From assembly GCA_024811115.1 (NCBI GenBank), contig JAKOGH010001043.1, forward strand, positions 310,001 through 374,000: a DNA stretch of 64,000 bases. The letters run 5' to 3'. Positions 52,924 through 64,000 of this stretch are shown here, piece after piece (the stretch's first letter is position 1; each line of letters starts with the position of its first letter). The notes beneath the pieces are model-generated. The model saw nothing but the letters and a program-made list of their open reading frames with translations. It did no database searches and was not told the DNA's origin. Source of the DNA: Terana coerulea (Eukaryota > Basidiomycota > Agaricomycetes > Polyporales > Phanerochaetaceae). A program made the position numbers and the translations under genes.

Positions 52924-55900
52924 ATGGCTTCCCGACGGACTGTACTTCCTCGCGGTGCGCGTACCGCCGCGAGTAGCGTCACACAACCTCCCGCTACAAG
53001 CAGCAGGCCAAGATCTGCTCTTACTCGAGCCAGCTCTGTTCAACCCCGCTCTGAGGCATCGACGCCCGCCGAATCTGAGGCTTCATATCCGACGTCGAAA
53101 CCCTCGAGAGCAACTACTTCAAATGGCAATCATGGGGATTCAGACACGAATATCAAAGTGGTTGTACGGTGCAGGCGCAGATCTGAGCGAGAAATCCAGG
53201 AGAACTCCCCGATAATAGTCTCGACAAATGGCGCGAAAGGGCAAGACATCACTATCGAGACTGCCGCCCCCTCTCCACATTGGGTGTTGTCACACTCCCA
53301 CCTACGCGAACATACCCCTTTGACCTTGTCTTTGGTCCTGAGGCCGACCAAGCCATGATATACCACGACGTTGTAAACCCAATGCTGGAGGAAGTGATAC
53401 AAGGGTACAACTGCACCCTTTTCGCGTATGGGCAGACCGGAACCGGAAAGACGTGAGTCACTATGCTATGCCAGTCCTTTCTTAGATTGAACAGTCTACA
53501 ATAGATATACAATGCAAGGAGACCTTACTCCAACATCCTTGGGCAACCCCTCAGCACACGCCGGAATGATACCCCGCGTCCTCTTCCGGCTATTTCACCA
53601 TCTTGAAACATCGGTTGCTGACTACAGCGTGAAGATATCTTTTGTTGAGCTATACAACGAAGAACTTCGCGATCTCCTTGCACCGGAACTCGCCGCGCCG
53701 ACGGGCTCGTCGCAGCCCATGAGTATGGGTGGGGGCAAAGACAGTACCGTGCAAGGCGGTCTCAAGATCTTCGATGACGCCAGCAAAAGGGTGTCTTTAT
53801 CCAGGGTTTAGAGGAATCTCCCGTCAAGGACGTCACGGATGCCATCGCACTGCTCACCAAGGGTAGTCAACGCAGGCAAATCGCAGCAACGAAATTCAAC
53901 GATCACTCCAGCCGCTCGCACTCTGTCTTTTCGATTACGGTACATACCAAGGAGACGTCTAATCTCGGCGATGACCTCCTCAAGGTCGGAAAGCTCAACC
54001 TTGTGGACCTTGCGGGTTCCGAGAATATTGGGCGGTCCGGTGCACAGGATAAGAGGGCTAGGGAAGCTGGTATGATAAACCAAAGTCTGCTCACCCTAGG
54101 CAGAGTGATCAACGCCCTCGTTGACCGCTCATCTCATGTCCCTTACCGGTAGGTCAAAGTTATCCAGTGCGATTCGCGCTCTTGTCGCTTACATTGCGCA
54201 TATAGCGAGTCTAAGCTCACCCGTCTGCTGCAAGACTCCCTTGGAGGACGCACCAAGACTTGTATTATTGCCACCGTCTCACCCGCCCGTTCTAACATGG
54301 AAGAAACACTCTCCACCTTAGACTACGCCATTCGCGCCAAGTCCATTCGTAACAAGCCGGAAGTAAACCAGAGGATGACTCGTAACGCGTTGATCAAGGA
54401 GTACGTCGGGGAAATCGAACGGCTCAAGGCTGACGTTCTCGCAGCGCGCGAGAAGAACGGTATCTTCTTTTCTGAGGAGACATGGCAGCAGATGACTGCG
54501 GAGCAGGAGATGAAGGACACGGAGATGCAAGAGGCAAAGAAGCAGGTGGAGATTGTGGAGAGTCAGCTGAGGAATGTGCGCGAGGAGTTCGAGCAGAGCA
54601 TAGCGTTGTTGATGAGGAGAGACGGGGAACTGAAGGAGACAAAGGATAAGTTGCAGAAGAAGGAGACTGAGTTGGAGGTCACGGAAGGACAGTTAAAGGT
54701 TGTGAAAGGCGCTTTCGATGAGGAGGTGGTGGTGCGACAGGCGTACCAGGAGAATGAGACGGCCATCGATGGGGTTGCGCACGGTCTCAAAACTGTCGCT
54801 CACCAAAGCGTCAGTGACCTTGGCCGACTGTTCGGGAAGTTAGGTGTGTCCTGTACAGTTCGTGTCAATGATTATTACTCACTGAGCTTAGAGCGCAAGA
54901 CAACCGTTTTCACCTCCAATGTGCAGGCTGTCGCCAGCAACACCCGTCGCATATCATCCGAGACGCGCGAGTTCTCTTCCAAGTTGGACGACTTTGTGAA
55001 AGGCTCGAATCAGCACATCGCCAACATTAGGACGGAGGCTGAGCAATACCGGACGAAGGAGCTGGAAGCGTTAGCAGGTTTTTCGGCGCGAATCAACCAG
55101 CAGATTGAGAAGGTTCAGGAAGCCCTGAAGCTTATTCGTGCCAAGGAGGCAGCGTCCGACGAGGCCGTTCAGGCTATCCAATCAACCATGCAGGAGACTC
55201 AAGAGGGTGTCAAGACAGCGCTCGGCTCTTGGACGGAGACGATGCGTCAACATTGTGAAGATACCTGCAAGGAGGCTGAAGCATCGACGGCAGCCAGCTG
55301 TCTCTCGGTACGTCCATGAACCCAGCCATTGATACGCCCATAGCCTGACGATTAAGCATAGGTTGAGAAGGCCTTCAAGTCATTGGGCTCAATCACTGAG
55401 ACCGTCCTGCAAGAAGCGCACGAGTACGTATCCTCGGAACGAAAGTCTCTGCAGGAGGCGAAAACAATGGCGGACACCACTTCAAAAGCCGAGGTCATCA
55501 GGCTCCAGCAGCAGAACTCCCTTCTTACCCGGCTCCTCGGATCGGAGAAAGAGAAAGCTGATCGTGCCAAGGACGACTTGCTGAAGCGCATATCGGGCCT
55601 GTTAGGAAACTTCACTCTGGAGAGAGACAGGAGCCTGCGCGAGGCATTCTCGGAGATGACGGAGAGCAATTCCTCTGCTGAAGCCGGTATGCTGAAGCTC
55701 GGGAAGGAGCAAGGTCAGAGGTTGGAGACCGCTATTACTAAGGGCAACGAGTGGAGTGCATCACTTGACAGGCGAGTAGGAGAGGGCAAGCGATTGCGGG
55801 ATGGAGGGTTCAAGGTAAGGAAGATGTCAGCTCTAATAGTCTCATGGTATCTGATGCCTTCTTTACAGGCGATTGCGTCTACCAGCGCGACAATACAGGG

Positions 55901-56849
55901 AACCCTGACCGGCATACGGGACTCAGTCTCGAACTCCGTTGTTGAATTTACAACTGCCGTCAACCAGCAGCTCCAGAAATCTGATGCCGCCTTCTCTGAT
56001 GGTGCGATGGGCCTCCTCTCCTTCAGGATTAATGCAGAACTCATCCCTTACTCTAGCATACGATAACATGTCAAGGGCCAAGCGAGCGAGGTTGGACGCC
56101 ACTGAAGCTATGGCCACGGATGCCCACTCCGGTTATCGCTATATGCAGCGCGGAATCGCCTCAACATCGCGAAATGCGGAGTCGATGTCTGGTCAAGTCT
56201 TGGCAGAGGTTAGTGGGATTTTTCGACTACTTGATGACACAATAATACTTAACATATCGCTCAGACATCTGGGTATTCACGAGTCAGCGATGCATTCCGC
56301 GCATCTGCAAACAAGCATCTGTCCGAAATATACCAGACAGCCCAGGCTTTGTCAGATCATGGCGCAAGGGAAGATATGCCTACAGGACAGACACCTCGGA
56401 AGCGCTCGTGGACCTTCACCGACGAGTGGACTCTGACGAAGAGCCGCGAGGTCATTCTTAGAGACTGGAAGAGGAGGGGGTCGACATCGTCATACACCAG
56501 CGAGTCAACATCGGAGCACGCGCCCATCCAGGAGGAGCCTGCCTCCGAAGACGAAGAAGCCCTAGTAGTGACAGACGCAGAAGACAACACTGACGCGCTC
56601 AGCCAGGCGGAAGCGGATGAAGCGGACGAGACAATTACTATGAACTCGCCGCCGCCAATGGCCAAGTCCCTTGCCTCATCGACATCTTCGACTTCGTCAG
56701 CGTCGATACCCGTTCTCGCGCCGGCCGAGATCAAGAAGTCTCTCGGTACGCTCAAATCTGGACTGCCAAAGAAGCGCGGTACACTGACGGAAAGGTCTAC
56801 GAATGTTCTGGCAGGCCGACCCATGACGAGAAGGACGACCAGGACATGA
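52924..56849 (+). CDS. kinesin-5 / BimC mitotic motor
   Basis: This is a homotetrameric motor that slides antiparallel spindle microtubules (BimC, Cut7, Eg5 group). It starts [20 protein letters not shown] with a basic disordered N-tail, then [21 protein letters not shown]-loop [12 protein letters not shown] is at about 53420-53452, followed by YTMQGDLTP in the next exon, [53 protein letters not shown] and the neck region [21 protein letters not shown] long coiled-coil stalk follows. The tail carries the BimC box [15 protein letters not shown] at 56385-56430, with a CDK-type TPRK site. It ends [11 protein letters not shown] with TGA at 56847-56849. Two bases are missing in the motor: one C at 53267-53271 and one A at 53785-53788. 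Confidence 0.94.
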
Positions 56850-57189
56850 GTTTGACATGTACCGCGTCCATATACTTTTGTTTATTATTAGTTAATTGTT
56901 TAGTTTCGCCGCATCTTACCTTCTTTCGCTCATCCTCTTCCTCTCGAACATGATGTATCATGTATTATCAGCAAGTTGAGAAAGCAATAGATTGATCCAA
57001 CTCGAATAAGTACTTGTAGGGGTCGCGGTTGGGTCGCGGGCAAGTGAGCAAGCGCTTTACTAGTACTCTCCGCCGTCCGGCGAGGTACTGCGGCGCTAAG
57101 TGTGTTACTGCACCTGTGTTGAAGACAACCACCTACCAGCACCGACACCATCTTGTTTATCCCACTTCCTGGGCTGTATTCTATCCAGT
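56850..57189. other. intergenic gap, kinesin-5 3' flank and VPS55 promoter
   Basis: About 340 bases with an AT-rich left part that fits a polyadenylation region. No coding frame is supported. Confidence 0.5.
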
Positions 57190-57745
57190 ATGGCGCACGC
57201 TGGTATTAAGAGTGCGTGTATCATGGTATTTTCTACCTCTGGCTAACCAAATTGGCTGCGCTAGCCGTTATCCTGCTCTCATTTGTGTTGGCCGTGGGCT
57301 TCCTCTTGATCATTCTCTCGTGTGCTCTATGGTCTAATTGGCTCCCTCTCCTTGTTGGTATGTACAAATAGCCGTACTCGAGCTACTGCCACTGAAAGTC
57401 TTCGCCTGTAGCTTTGATCTTCGTGCTCGCGCCTCTACCGAATACCCTGTTTGCGCACTGCGGAGGCGATGATTTCACGGCCGACTACGAAGGCTCGGGG
57501 CCTGTAGATCTTGGACGATTCATCACCTCGACGGTCGTCGTTACGGGCTTTGCTCTTCCCCTTGTGCTGGCGCATTCCGAGGTGATAAGGCCGGGAGCAT
57601 GCGCAATGTCTATCGTTGGTGGATCGTGCGTCACAGTGCCCTCTCATGCTCAACGGGTGTGCTGATATTGCTTGCTAGACTTGTATATGGCACTATACTC
57701 GCATATAGTGCGACGTTCAAGCAGGATGACTCGGACTACGAGTGA
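57190..57745 (+). CDS. VPS55: Vps55 / LEPROT endosomal membrane protein
   Basis: This is a small four-span membrane protein of late endosomes that works with Vps68 in sorting to the vacuole. Four exons (57190-57211, 57265-57357, 57412-57625, 57679-57745) give 131 residues, the usual family size. It starts MAHAGIKT, then LSFVLAVGFLLIILSCALW, the conserved PLLVALIFVLAPLPNTLFAH, a short loop (CGGDDFTADYEGSG), RFITSTVVVTGFALPLVLAH and SLVYGTILAYSATFKQDD. It ends with TGA at 57743-57745. All splice sites are GT/AG and keep frame. Because most exons are short, the gene is easy to miss. Confidence 0.93.
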
Positions 57746-57848
57746 AGTGTCTACGACCCATACATAATTATACTGCTGTCCTAGACCTATTGATGTTGTA
57801 TATCATATACCTCGATACCTCAAATCCGTGGCCGACGATGCATCAATA

Positions 57849-58224
57849 TCAAGCCGCTTTCAATCCTCCTCTCGTTGCGGAGCCTCGCAACACCTTCAGC
57901 CCCAAGAAGATACCAATGGCCGCAATTCCCAGTACAAGAATGAAGGCGGGAATTCGAACGGCCCATTCTCGTGCGGGGAACCATTCATGGATAGGGCTGT
58001 CGGAATCGAAGAATGGCTGCGTGCTGAATTTAGTCTAAAGCTGTGACGCCTCCAAAAGTTGGAGATTCACCAGCAGTATCGTCCAAACTGTGTAGTAGCA
58101 AAATATGGCTGCAGCCGAGGAGAGCAGAACTGCCCCGAGCGACTGGTCACTCAACGCCTTGGAATTTACTTCACTTTTCAACGTTACAATAAACATCGCT
58201 CACTATGCGTTGGCTACGTACCAT
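57849..58224 (-). CDS. DPM2: dolichol-phosphate mannose synthase subunit Dpm2
   Basis: This small ER membrane protein anchors and stabilises dolichol-phosphate-mannose synthase, which supplies mannose for N-glycans, GPI anchors and O-mannosylation. Three exons: 58224-58222 (ATG only), 58157-58071 and 58016-57849, giving 85 residues, almost the size of human DPM2. The protein reads MALSDQSLGAVLLSS, the first membrane span with AIFCYYTVWTILLPFFDSDS, then PIHEWFPAREWAVRIPAF and a second span ILVLGIAAIGIFLGLKVL. The YYTxWxxxLPFxDSD core is the family hallmark. The ATG-only first exon is inferred from a perfect GTACGT donor and an in-frame acceptor. It diverges from TRS120 with 177 bases between starts. 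Confidence 0.85.
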
Positions 58225-58401
58225 GTCAGTTCTAGCACATGAGTATGATGGTGGTCGCCAACAGTCTTGCGAGCATACCTAATCCGCTGCGTACTACGCG
58301 CGTCTGCTGTAACTTGACTTCACTCCATACCTTGTTTCTCGGCCACCGGACTCGAAACTTCACTTACTGATGTTGGCGCACCATACCTGACATTAATCCC
58401 G
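58225..58401. promoter_or_regulatory. short divergent promoter, DPM2 / TRS120
   Basis: The two start codons are 177 bases apart and point away from each other, so this stretch must carry both promoters or parts of them. No TATA box is evident. Confidence 0.45.
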
Positions 58402-61400
58402 ATGGACCCTTTGGAATTTGGCTCTCTCGCCCGCATCCGCATCCTCCTTCTACCCGTCGGGACCATAAGGCGGTCGACATTCGAGCAATGGGCTGCCGAG
58501 ATTAGGACATTTGAAAGTGTACGCCTGGGAGATATACCCGCGGATACGAGTGAAGAGCGAGGTGCGCAAGGTCGTGGCTTTTCTCCTCCCGCAGTCATTA
58601 ACAGGAGAGCCATGCAGCGCGTTTCATGCCGAACCCATTAGCTTCTGGACGAATATACTTGAGCTACCCTAATCACCCTCCACCGTCGTCTCACCAATCC
58701 TTGTCACTCTTTCGACCTTCAGACTTTGCCCTTGGCGTGATTGGCATTGCCTCGAGCTCACAGAATGATTCTCTGTCCGCTATCCTCGCTCAGTTCAATG
58801 CCATGCTCACCGACCTGTTCCCTACCGGTGCTGTATTCCCCCTTGCCAACAATTGCCTGGTCTTTGAAGAAAGCGATGGAAGCACGAATCTCAACTTGGG
58901 GAACCATCCTGGACTCGTTGTGATACCAGGCATGATGGGGAATAAGAAGCTGTATGTCGGAACGCTGATTGCAGATCTCTGTTCAAATGTACTGGCCGAG
59001 TTTTCAACGGTGGTTCGTTCGCCGTGTCTCTCTGTATGATGTACGTTTCACGCTCAATCAAGGTAATAGGTGCAATCCTTGGAAACCCCACTCGGCAATG
59101 AGTATCTGAATGCGACACTATTCCCGACTATACCTCCTGTAACGGACATGCCTAGGCCTCTCGAGAATGACTTGCCAACTCGAAGTTCACTGCCACCTCT
59201 GCCGTCGCAGCATAGTCAGCCTGAACTTCCGACCACCAGCTCTCTCTTGAGGGCCAAGACACCTATGACATTGTCAGTCAAGCGTAATTCGTCTATTGGA
59301 CCTGGGTCACCTTCCCCGTTCCGCCAATCAAGTCTTCCTGCACCTGCAGTGAAGAAGAAGTTGACTACAATAGGCGCGGTGTCGTCTCATGGAAGGCTCT
59401 TTTAAAATGCTAGGAGACTTCTTCTTACTGGCCGGTCGGACGATGGACGCCTCAGTATGGTGAGTGTTGTCCTTACCTCCTTGCATTGAGGAGGGACTGA
59501 GTGACTCTAGGTATACCGAAGCTCTAGTCCTTCTTAAGGCTACGCAGGACAATGTCTGGCAAGCTTCCACATATGAGGGCCTAGCGACGTCGCTCGTCGT
59601 GGACGCGTGGACGTCAAATAACACGGTTAGTAGTACGGGCTCTAATCCGTAGCGAATGCTCAACCTTCGAGAATATAGAACGGCGTGGCCGAGAGCAACG
59701 AACCTTGGTCTGAGGTGGTGGATAAGTTAACCCAAGCAACTGCTTTGTACTCGAAGGCGGCACCGCCACCAGACCCAGAGACGAACCACTCTTTTGTGAC
59801 TTGGCTATATGCGCGTTCGGTCCTTCGACACGCTTCCCTTCTGTTCGCGATTTGGTCGGCTAAGGGCTGGGGTCCCTTAGCTTTCCAGACAATGCTTCGC
59901 GCCGGACCCATTACCCTGCCACCAACGCTCACACAAGAGTCCGATGCCACACAACGAGGGAATAAACGAGTGTCATATAACGCCGCAGAACGACTTACTT
60001 CCATAACCGGCATCACGCGCTCAGCAATCTCCAGCACACTGGCGCAAGCTCATGGCCCTTGGTTATTGCATCTTGGTACTCGAGAAAGGATTTCTGTTCT
60101 CGAGAACGTTGCAGCTATGTACAGCATCCTTGGATACCCACGGAAGGAGGCCTACATCCTGCGTGAGGTCCTAGGCTGCATCATGGACCTTGTGGTCTGT
60201 GGTCGTGAGGAAGGCGGTGGAACTTCAATCAATGGCGCAGGCCTCGGCATCCAAGGCGTCGACATCGGCGAAACCTCGAACCGAGGATCTGTCGGCGTAC
60301 GAACTCATGACAACTCGGCAGGCAACGACAGCGTGTTACGAGTGGTAAAGCATGTATGTCGAGTGCACGGTATTGATCTCGAAGCGGTGGACATATTCGC
60401 GAGCGAAACCGTACTGGGATCGGAAGACTCGTCCGGGGAAGATCCTGAAGACTCAGACACACCTCAGGAGGCATATGGGTGGCCAGAACTGCAGATAGGC
60501 ATAGTGCGGGAGGCAATAGCAGTGGCGGAGGCGTTGCCAGGTCAGTGAGTGGCGCATAACACGGAAATGCGCTGAGTTCTCCTTCGTCTTAGATTATCCA
60601 GCAGTCGCTCAATTCTGCCTCTCCGCGCTGAGGACCTTACATCTTGTCATGAGCCAAGGTGATCAGCACCACCTGTATAGTACTGCATCCCGCGCATTAG
60701 GCACTGCAAGACGTAGAGGCGACCCTCGTCGTATAGATTTTTGGGCTGGAAAACCGATCATTAGCATCGAAGTCTTGCCGTATGTTCATCATCTTTGCAC
60801 TGGTACATTCACTGAAATGACCTTTCTAGCCTACCTTTGGCACGCCTTCCGCTGGAGAAGCCTATATCTCTACTATCTCAGAGTCAGGCGACTGTCAATC
60901 CAATCATTGCTGGAATGACCGACCCTTTCCTCTACAATCCGCGCAGGGCCTCAGGCTCCCAAGCTGGAACCATTCTGGTCCAGAATGAATCCTTTGATGT
61001 CGTGGTAACTCTCAGGAATCCTTACATTTTCGATCTCGAACTCACGAAACTCTCTTTGAGGTGAGTTGATAGCCTTTTCCTGCCATCGAATTCTAACAAG
61101 TCGCAGCACCTTCGGCGCAGCAATCGAGACCAAGCCCATGGCATTGACTGTTCCCGCTAACTCATATCATCCCGTGACCATAAACGCCCACGCCTTAGAA
61201 GCCGGTACCCTTACAATCAGGGGATGCTTCGTACAGGCACCTGGCGGCACCATAAGGGAGTTTCTCCTGCCAGTAGCTTCGGACGACGAAGACGTTCGAA
61301 AGGACAGCCGGCGGAGTGCAGTTGACTGCGAGACCGGGCGATCGAAACGGGCCGGTCTTGACTCTCGCCCATGGGAGAAGAAGGAGAAAGAGAAGAGGGA

Positions 61401-63136
61401 CAGCGTGGCTGCGAAGTCGAAAAAACCTGCTCGTTTTCTTCAATGCCAAGTTGTCCTCGAGCAGCCACACCTACGCATCCGCCGTACTTCGCTCACGCAC
61501 GGTGCAGTCATGCTGTATAACGGTGAAAAGTGAGCAATAGTATCAATTGACCTTTGTATGTTTCTTAACTCGTGGCACAGATCAATCATCCGTATCACTC
61601 TGGAGAACGTGTCCAACCTGCCCGTCGATTTCGTTCGCCTGACTTTCGATGATTCGACAATTGGTCCTGCGCAGCAGGCGCTCGCCGAGGGTGACCTGTC
61701 GGTCTACGACACGTATGAAACAGAGTATGACCTCATCCATAGGCCAGTGTTTACATGGGATAGCAAGCGAGACCCACAATCAGCAGGTCCTGGAGAGAAG
61801 CTGGTTCTCACCGTTAGTTGCTTCGGCAAAGTTGGCTGGTTAGTTCGCTGCTGTGGATGCTTGGACGTTCTCATGTCATTAACGATAATCTTCAGTGCAA
61901 GTGGGACGATTCATGTCTCATACTCCTATTGTCATCGACCTCAGCCCACATTGGACAAGCCACCAGACACATTCCATACTCGGCAACTATCCTACCCAGT
62001 GCTAGTCACTGTGTATCACATGCTTGAATGCCATAACATGGAGATACTCCCCTACTCTGCAGATACCATATTCACTTCTTCAGTCCCCGTCGCCCAAGAT
62101 TCACATGAAAAACCGTACAAGTCGTCTCTCCAAGTGGAAGATACCGATGACTGGTGCATTTTTGCCGTCGAAGTCCGCAACACCTATGGGATTCCTTTCG
62201 AAGTTACCTTCGACCGTGATCAACCAGGTTTGTCGACAATGCCCTGATGATGGTACGGCTTGTTGACCCAATCTAGACGCACCACGTGGCCATAAGACAT
62301 CTTTGGTCCCGCCAGGTTCGACAACCAGGTACGTTTTGTGAATCAGCCCCGACGCCATTCTCTTGACGCCCTATCCAGAATCCTCATTCCTGTCAAGAGG
62401 TTCGGTCTACCCGATAGCCACGTTCGTCGGTCAATCCCTACACTCTCTGACCGACAATTTGTCGTTTCGAAGTCGGGTCTCACTGCCGAGCAAGAGCATA
62501 CGCAACGTGAGCTTTTCTGGTACAGGGAAGAGCTGTTCAAATATGTTCGTGGAAAGTGGAAGGAGGTAATGTGGTCGTCTTGTTCTCAGTGGAGGCGGTG
62601 ATATTAAGAGTACTACAGACCGGTGGCATACGCACGGGCGAGTTATCGCTGAGGAAGCAGAGGCTAACGCAGCCAATGCTGAACGCCTTGCGCATTGAGC
62701 AGGCTCGGTTGTATTTCTCGTTATGGTCTCATGGACCGAGCATGGAAGAAGAGCCAATGTCTTGTGCTGCTGGAATATGGCAGCCTCCGCTCGAATGAAC
62801 TTGTCTATCTACACGTGAAGATCATCAATCTGTCCCGTAAGTGCGCGCTTCATCACTCGAAGCATATTTGACGAGCCCTTGTCCGCCTTAGCGTCAACCC
62901 AGACCTTCACAATCAACATACAACTCGACCCAGCGCAGCAAGTGTTGTACGAGGGCGTGGTATCGGATATCCCGGTGGGACGTCTCGACAGCGGTCAGTC
63001 TCATGAGTTTGACACACCAGTCACGTTTGTTGCTTGCGGCCGGTTCGAGTTGTCAGGTTCTATCACCATTCCGGGTCAAGTAGGGCAGAAGGATAGGCTA
63101 GGGAAGGCGCTGCTTAAAGCAATAGTACATGCGTGA
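58402..63136 (+). CDS. TRS120: TRAPPII subunit Trs120 (TRAPPC9)
   Basis: Trs120 is a large subunit of TRAPPII, the exchange factor for Rab11/Ypt31 at the trans-Golgi. It starts MDPLEFGSLARIRILLLPVG at 58402. Family segments are RIYLSYPNHPPPSSHQSLSL, FRPSDFALGVIGIASSSQND, the ASNAP-like region MLGDFFLLAGRTMDASVWYT, SVLRHASLLFAIWSAKGWGP and ERISVLENVAAMYSILGYPR. The Ig-like C-terminal half includes DPFLYNPRRASG, LRNPYIFDLELTKLSL, IIRITLENVSNLPVDFVRLT and VEVRNTYGIPFEVTFDRDQP. It ends ALLKAIVHA with TGA at 63134-63136. About eleven introns. Three frame breaks, all consistent with one extra base: near 58610-58611, at the T run 59400-59403, and near 62715-62723. Confidence 0.92.
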
Positions 63137-64000
63137 GCGACTACCCTGGTCAGCTGGACTGAAGACAATAATGTTTATTCTAAGAAAGTGTAAGTTGACT
63201 TGACAGGTGAATAACCCCGCCACACTGGATTTTGTGGTGTCGGTTGTGGCCGTATGATGCATTTCACAACTCGTCACAGTCTGAGCCACATGCTTGATAG
63301 CTTCACGTTATAGCTTCAAGCTGCTCGCTGACCAGCCACACCTCCACTTAAGCATAAAGAACATATAGCTCATAACATACACCAAAATGTATGTGTACGG
63401 AGATATAAGACCAGTATTAGCCAAACCAGCCTCAGTCAGAGTTTTTTCTTGTCCAAGTCCAAAATCGCTACATAGTCGTGCCAAGTCGTGTACAGCTGGA
63501 GGCACCAACGTCCCAGGCGCTGAGGCTCTTCTGGTAGGAGTATCATGAAACTGACACGAGTGATGTCGGCCACCCCACGGCCGACCCAACGACCGAGTTG
63601 TGGGCCTAACATGCAGTTCGAATCACAATGCGGCTGGTGGCATCGACGAGACATAAGCACGCCCAGGCTGTGGCTTCCTAACCTTCACTTCTCAAGCCTC
63701 GCCCCTTCCTCTTGACCAGCTGTCATCTGCCTTTCCCGTCTCTTGCTCCAGCCGACCTCACATTGATCAATCGCAACCGCGACAATGGCGATACACACCG
63801 TTGGCACATTCGGTATCACACTCCAAGCTGCTCTGGTTTTTAAAATGCAAACTACACCTGCTTGTGGCATAATGATCAAATGAAAGCCGAAACAATACTG
63901 GTCAACGCTGTTGGAAGCTGCAGCTGGCTCGGACGTCGACGTCGCTCGGAGGACGTAGTCAACAGCGCTTATCTGACGCCACAAAGGAACCCGAGAACCC
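63137..64000. other. TRS120 3' flank, no gene recognised
   Basis: The last 860 bases hold several short open frames on the minus strand (63308-63589, 63685-63984). None has a recognisable domain. A neighbouring gene may begin beyond the window edge. Confidence 0.45.

Overview
The window is nuclear DNA of a filamentous basidiomycete, most likely an Agaricomycete. Genes are split by many short introns (mostly 50-65 nt, GT...AG), intergenic gaps are short, both strands carry genes, and the proteins are typical fungal housekeeping products next to cellular RNA-dependent RNA polymerases. I see no bacterial operons, transposons, viral genes or CRISPR arrays.

Layout, left to right: 3' end of citrate synthase (+); an unrecognised protein with a Pro/Gly-rich tail (-); PP2A B56 regulatory subunit RTS1 (+); RNA-dependent RNA polymerase 1 (-); USP7/Ubp15-type ubiquitin protease (-); a large low-complexity protein with a charged helical block (+); RNA-dependent RNA polymerase 2 (-), a paralogue of the first with the same intron positions; a GT15 (Kre2/Mnt1-type) mannosyltransferase (+); PI 4-kinase Pik1 (-); oligosaccharyltransferase subunit Ost3/6 (+); an aldehyde dehydrogenase of GAPN-like type (+); a tRNA-Arg(TCG) with an intron (+); COPII scaffold Sec16 (-); a Puf3/Pumilio RNA-binding protein (-); kinesin-1 heavy chain (-); transcription elongation factor Elf1 (-); a kinesin-5/BimC motor (+); Vps55 (+); the small membrane protein Dpm2 (-); and TRAPPII subunit Trs120 (+).

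Functionally the right half is rich in secretory-pathway genes (GT15 mannosyltransferase, Pik1, Ost3/6, Sec16, Vps55, Dpm2, Trs120) and carries two motors. The left half holds the RNA-silencing pair. I infer no operon-like co-regulation. Three gene pairs share short divergent promoters (PIK1/OST3, ELF1/kinesin-5, DPM2/TRS120).

The most striking property of the raw sequence is that at least ten genes, most of them conserved housekeeping genes, need one-base corrections, mostly at homopolymer runs, to stay in frame. The translated protein on both sides of each break is well preserved. This looks like residual assembly error rather than decay, and it will mislead any automatic gene caller. I found no clear candidate for a wholly new system. 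The best biological lead is the RdRP pair with its split catalytic motif.
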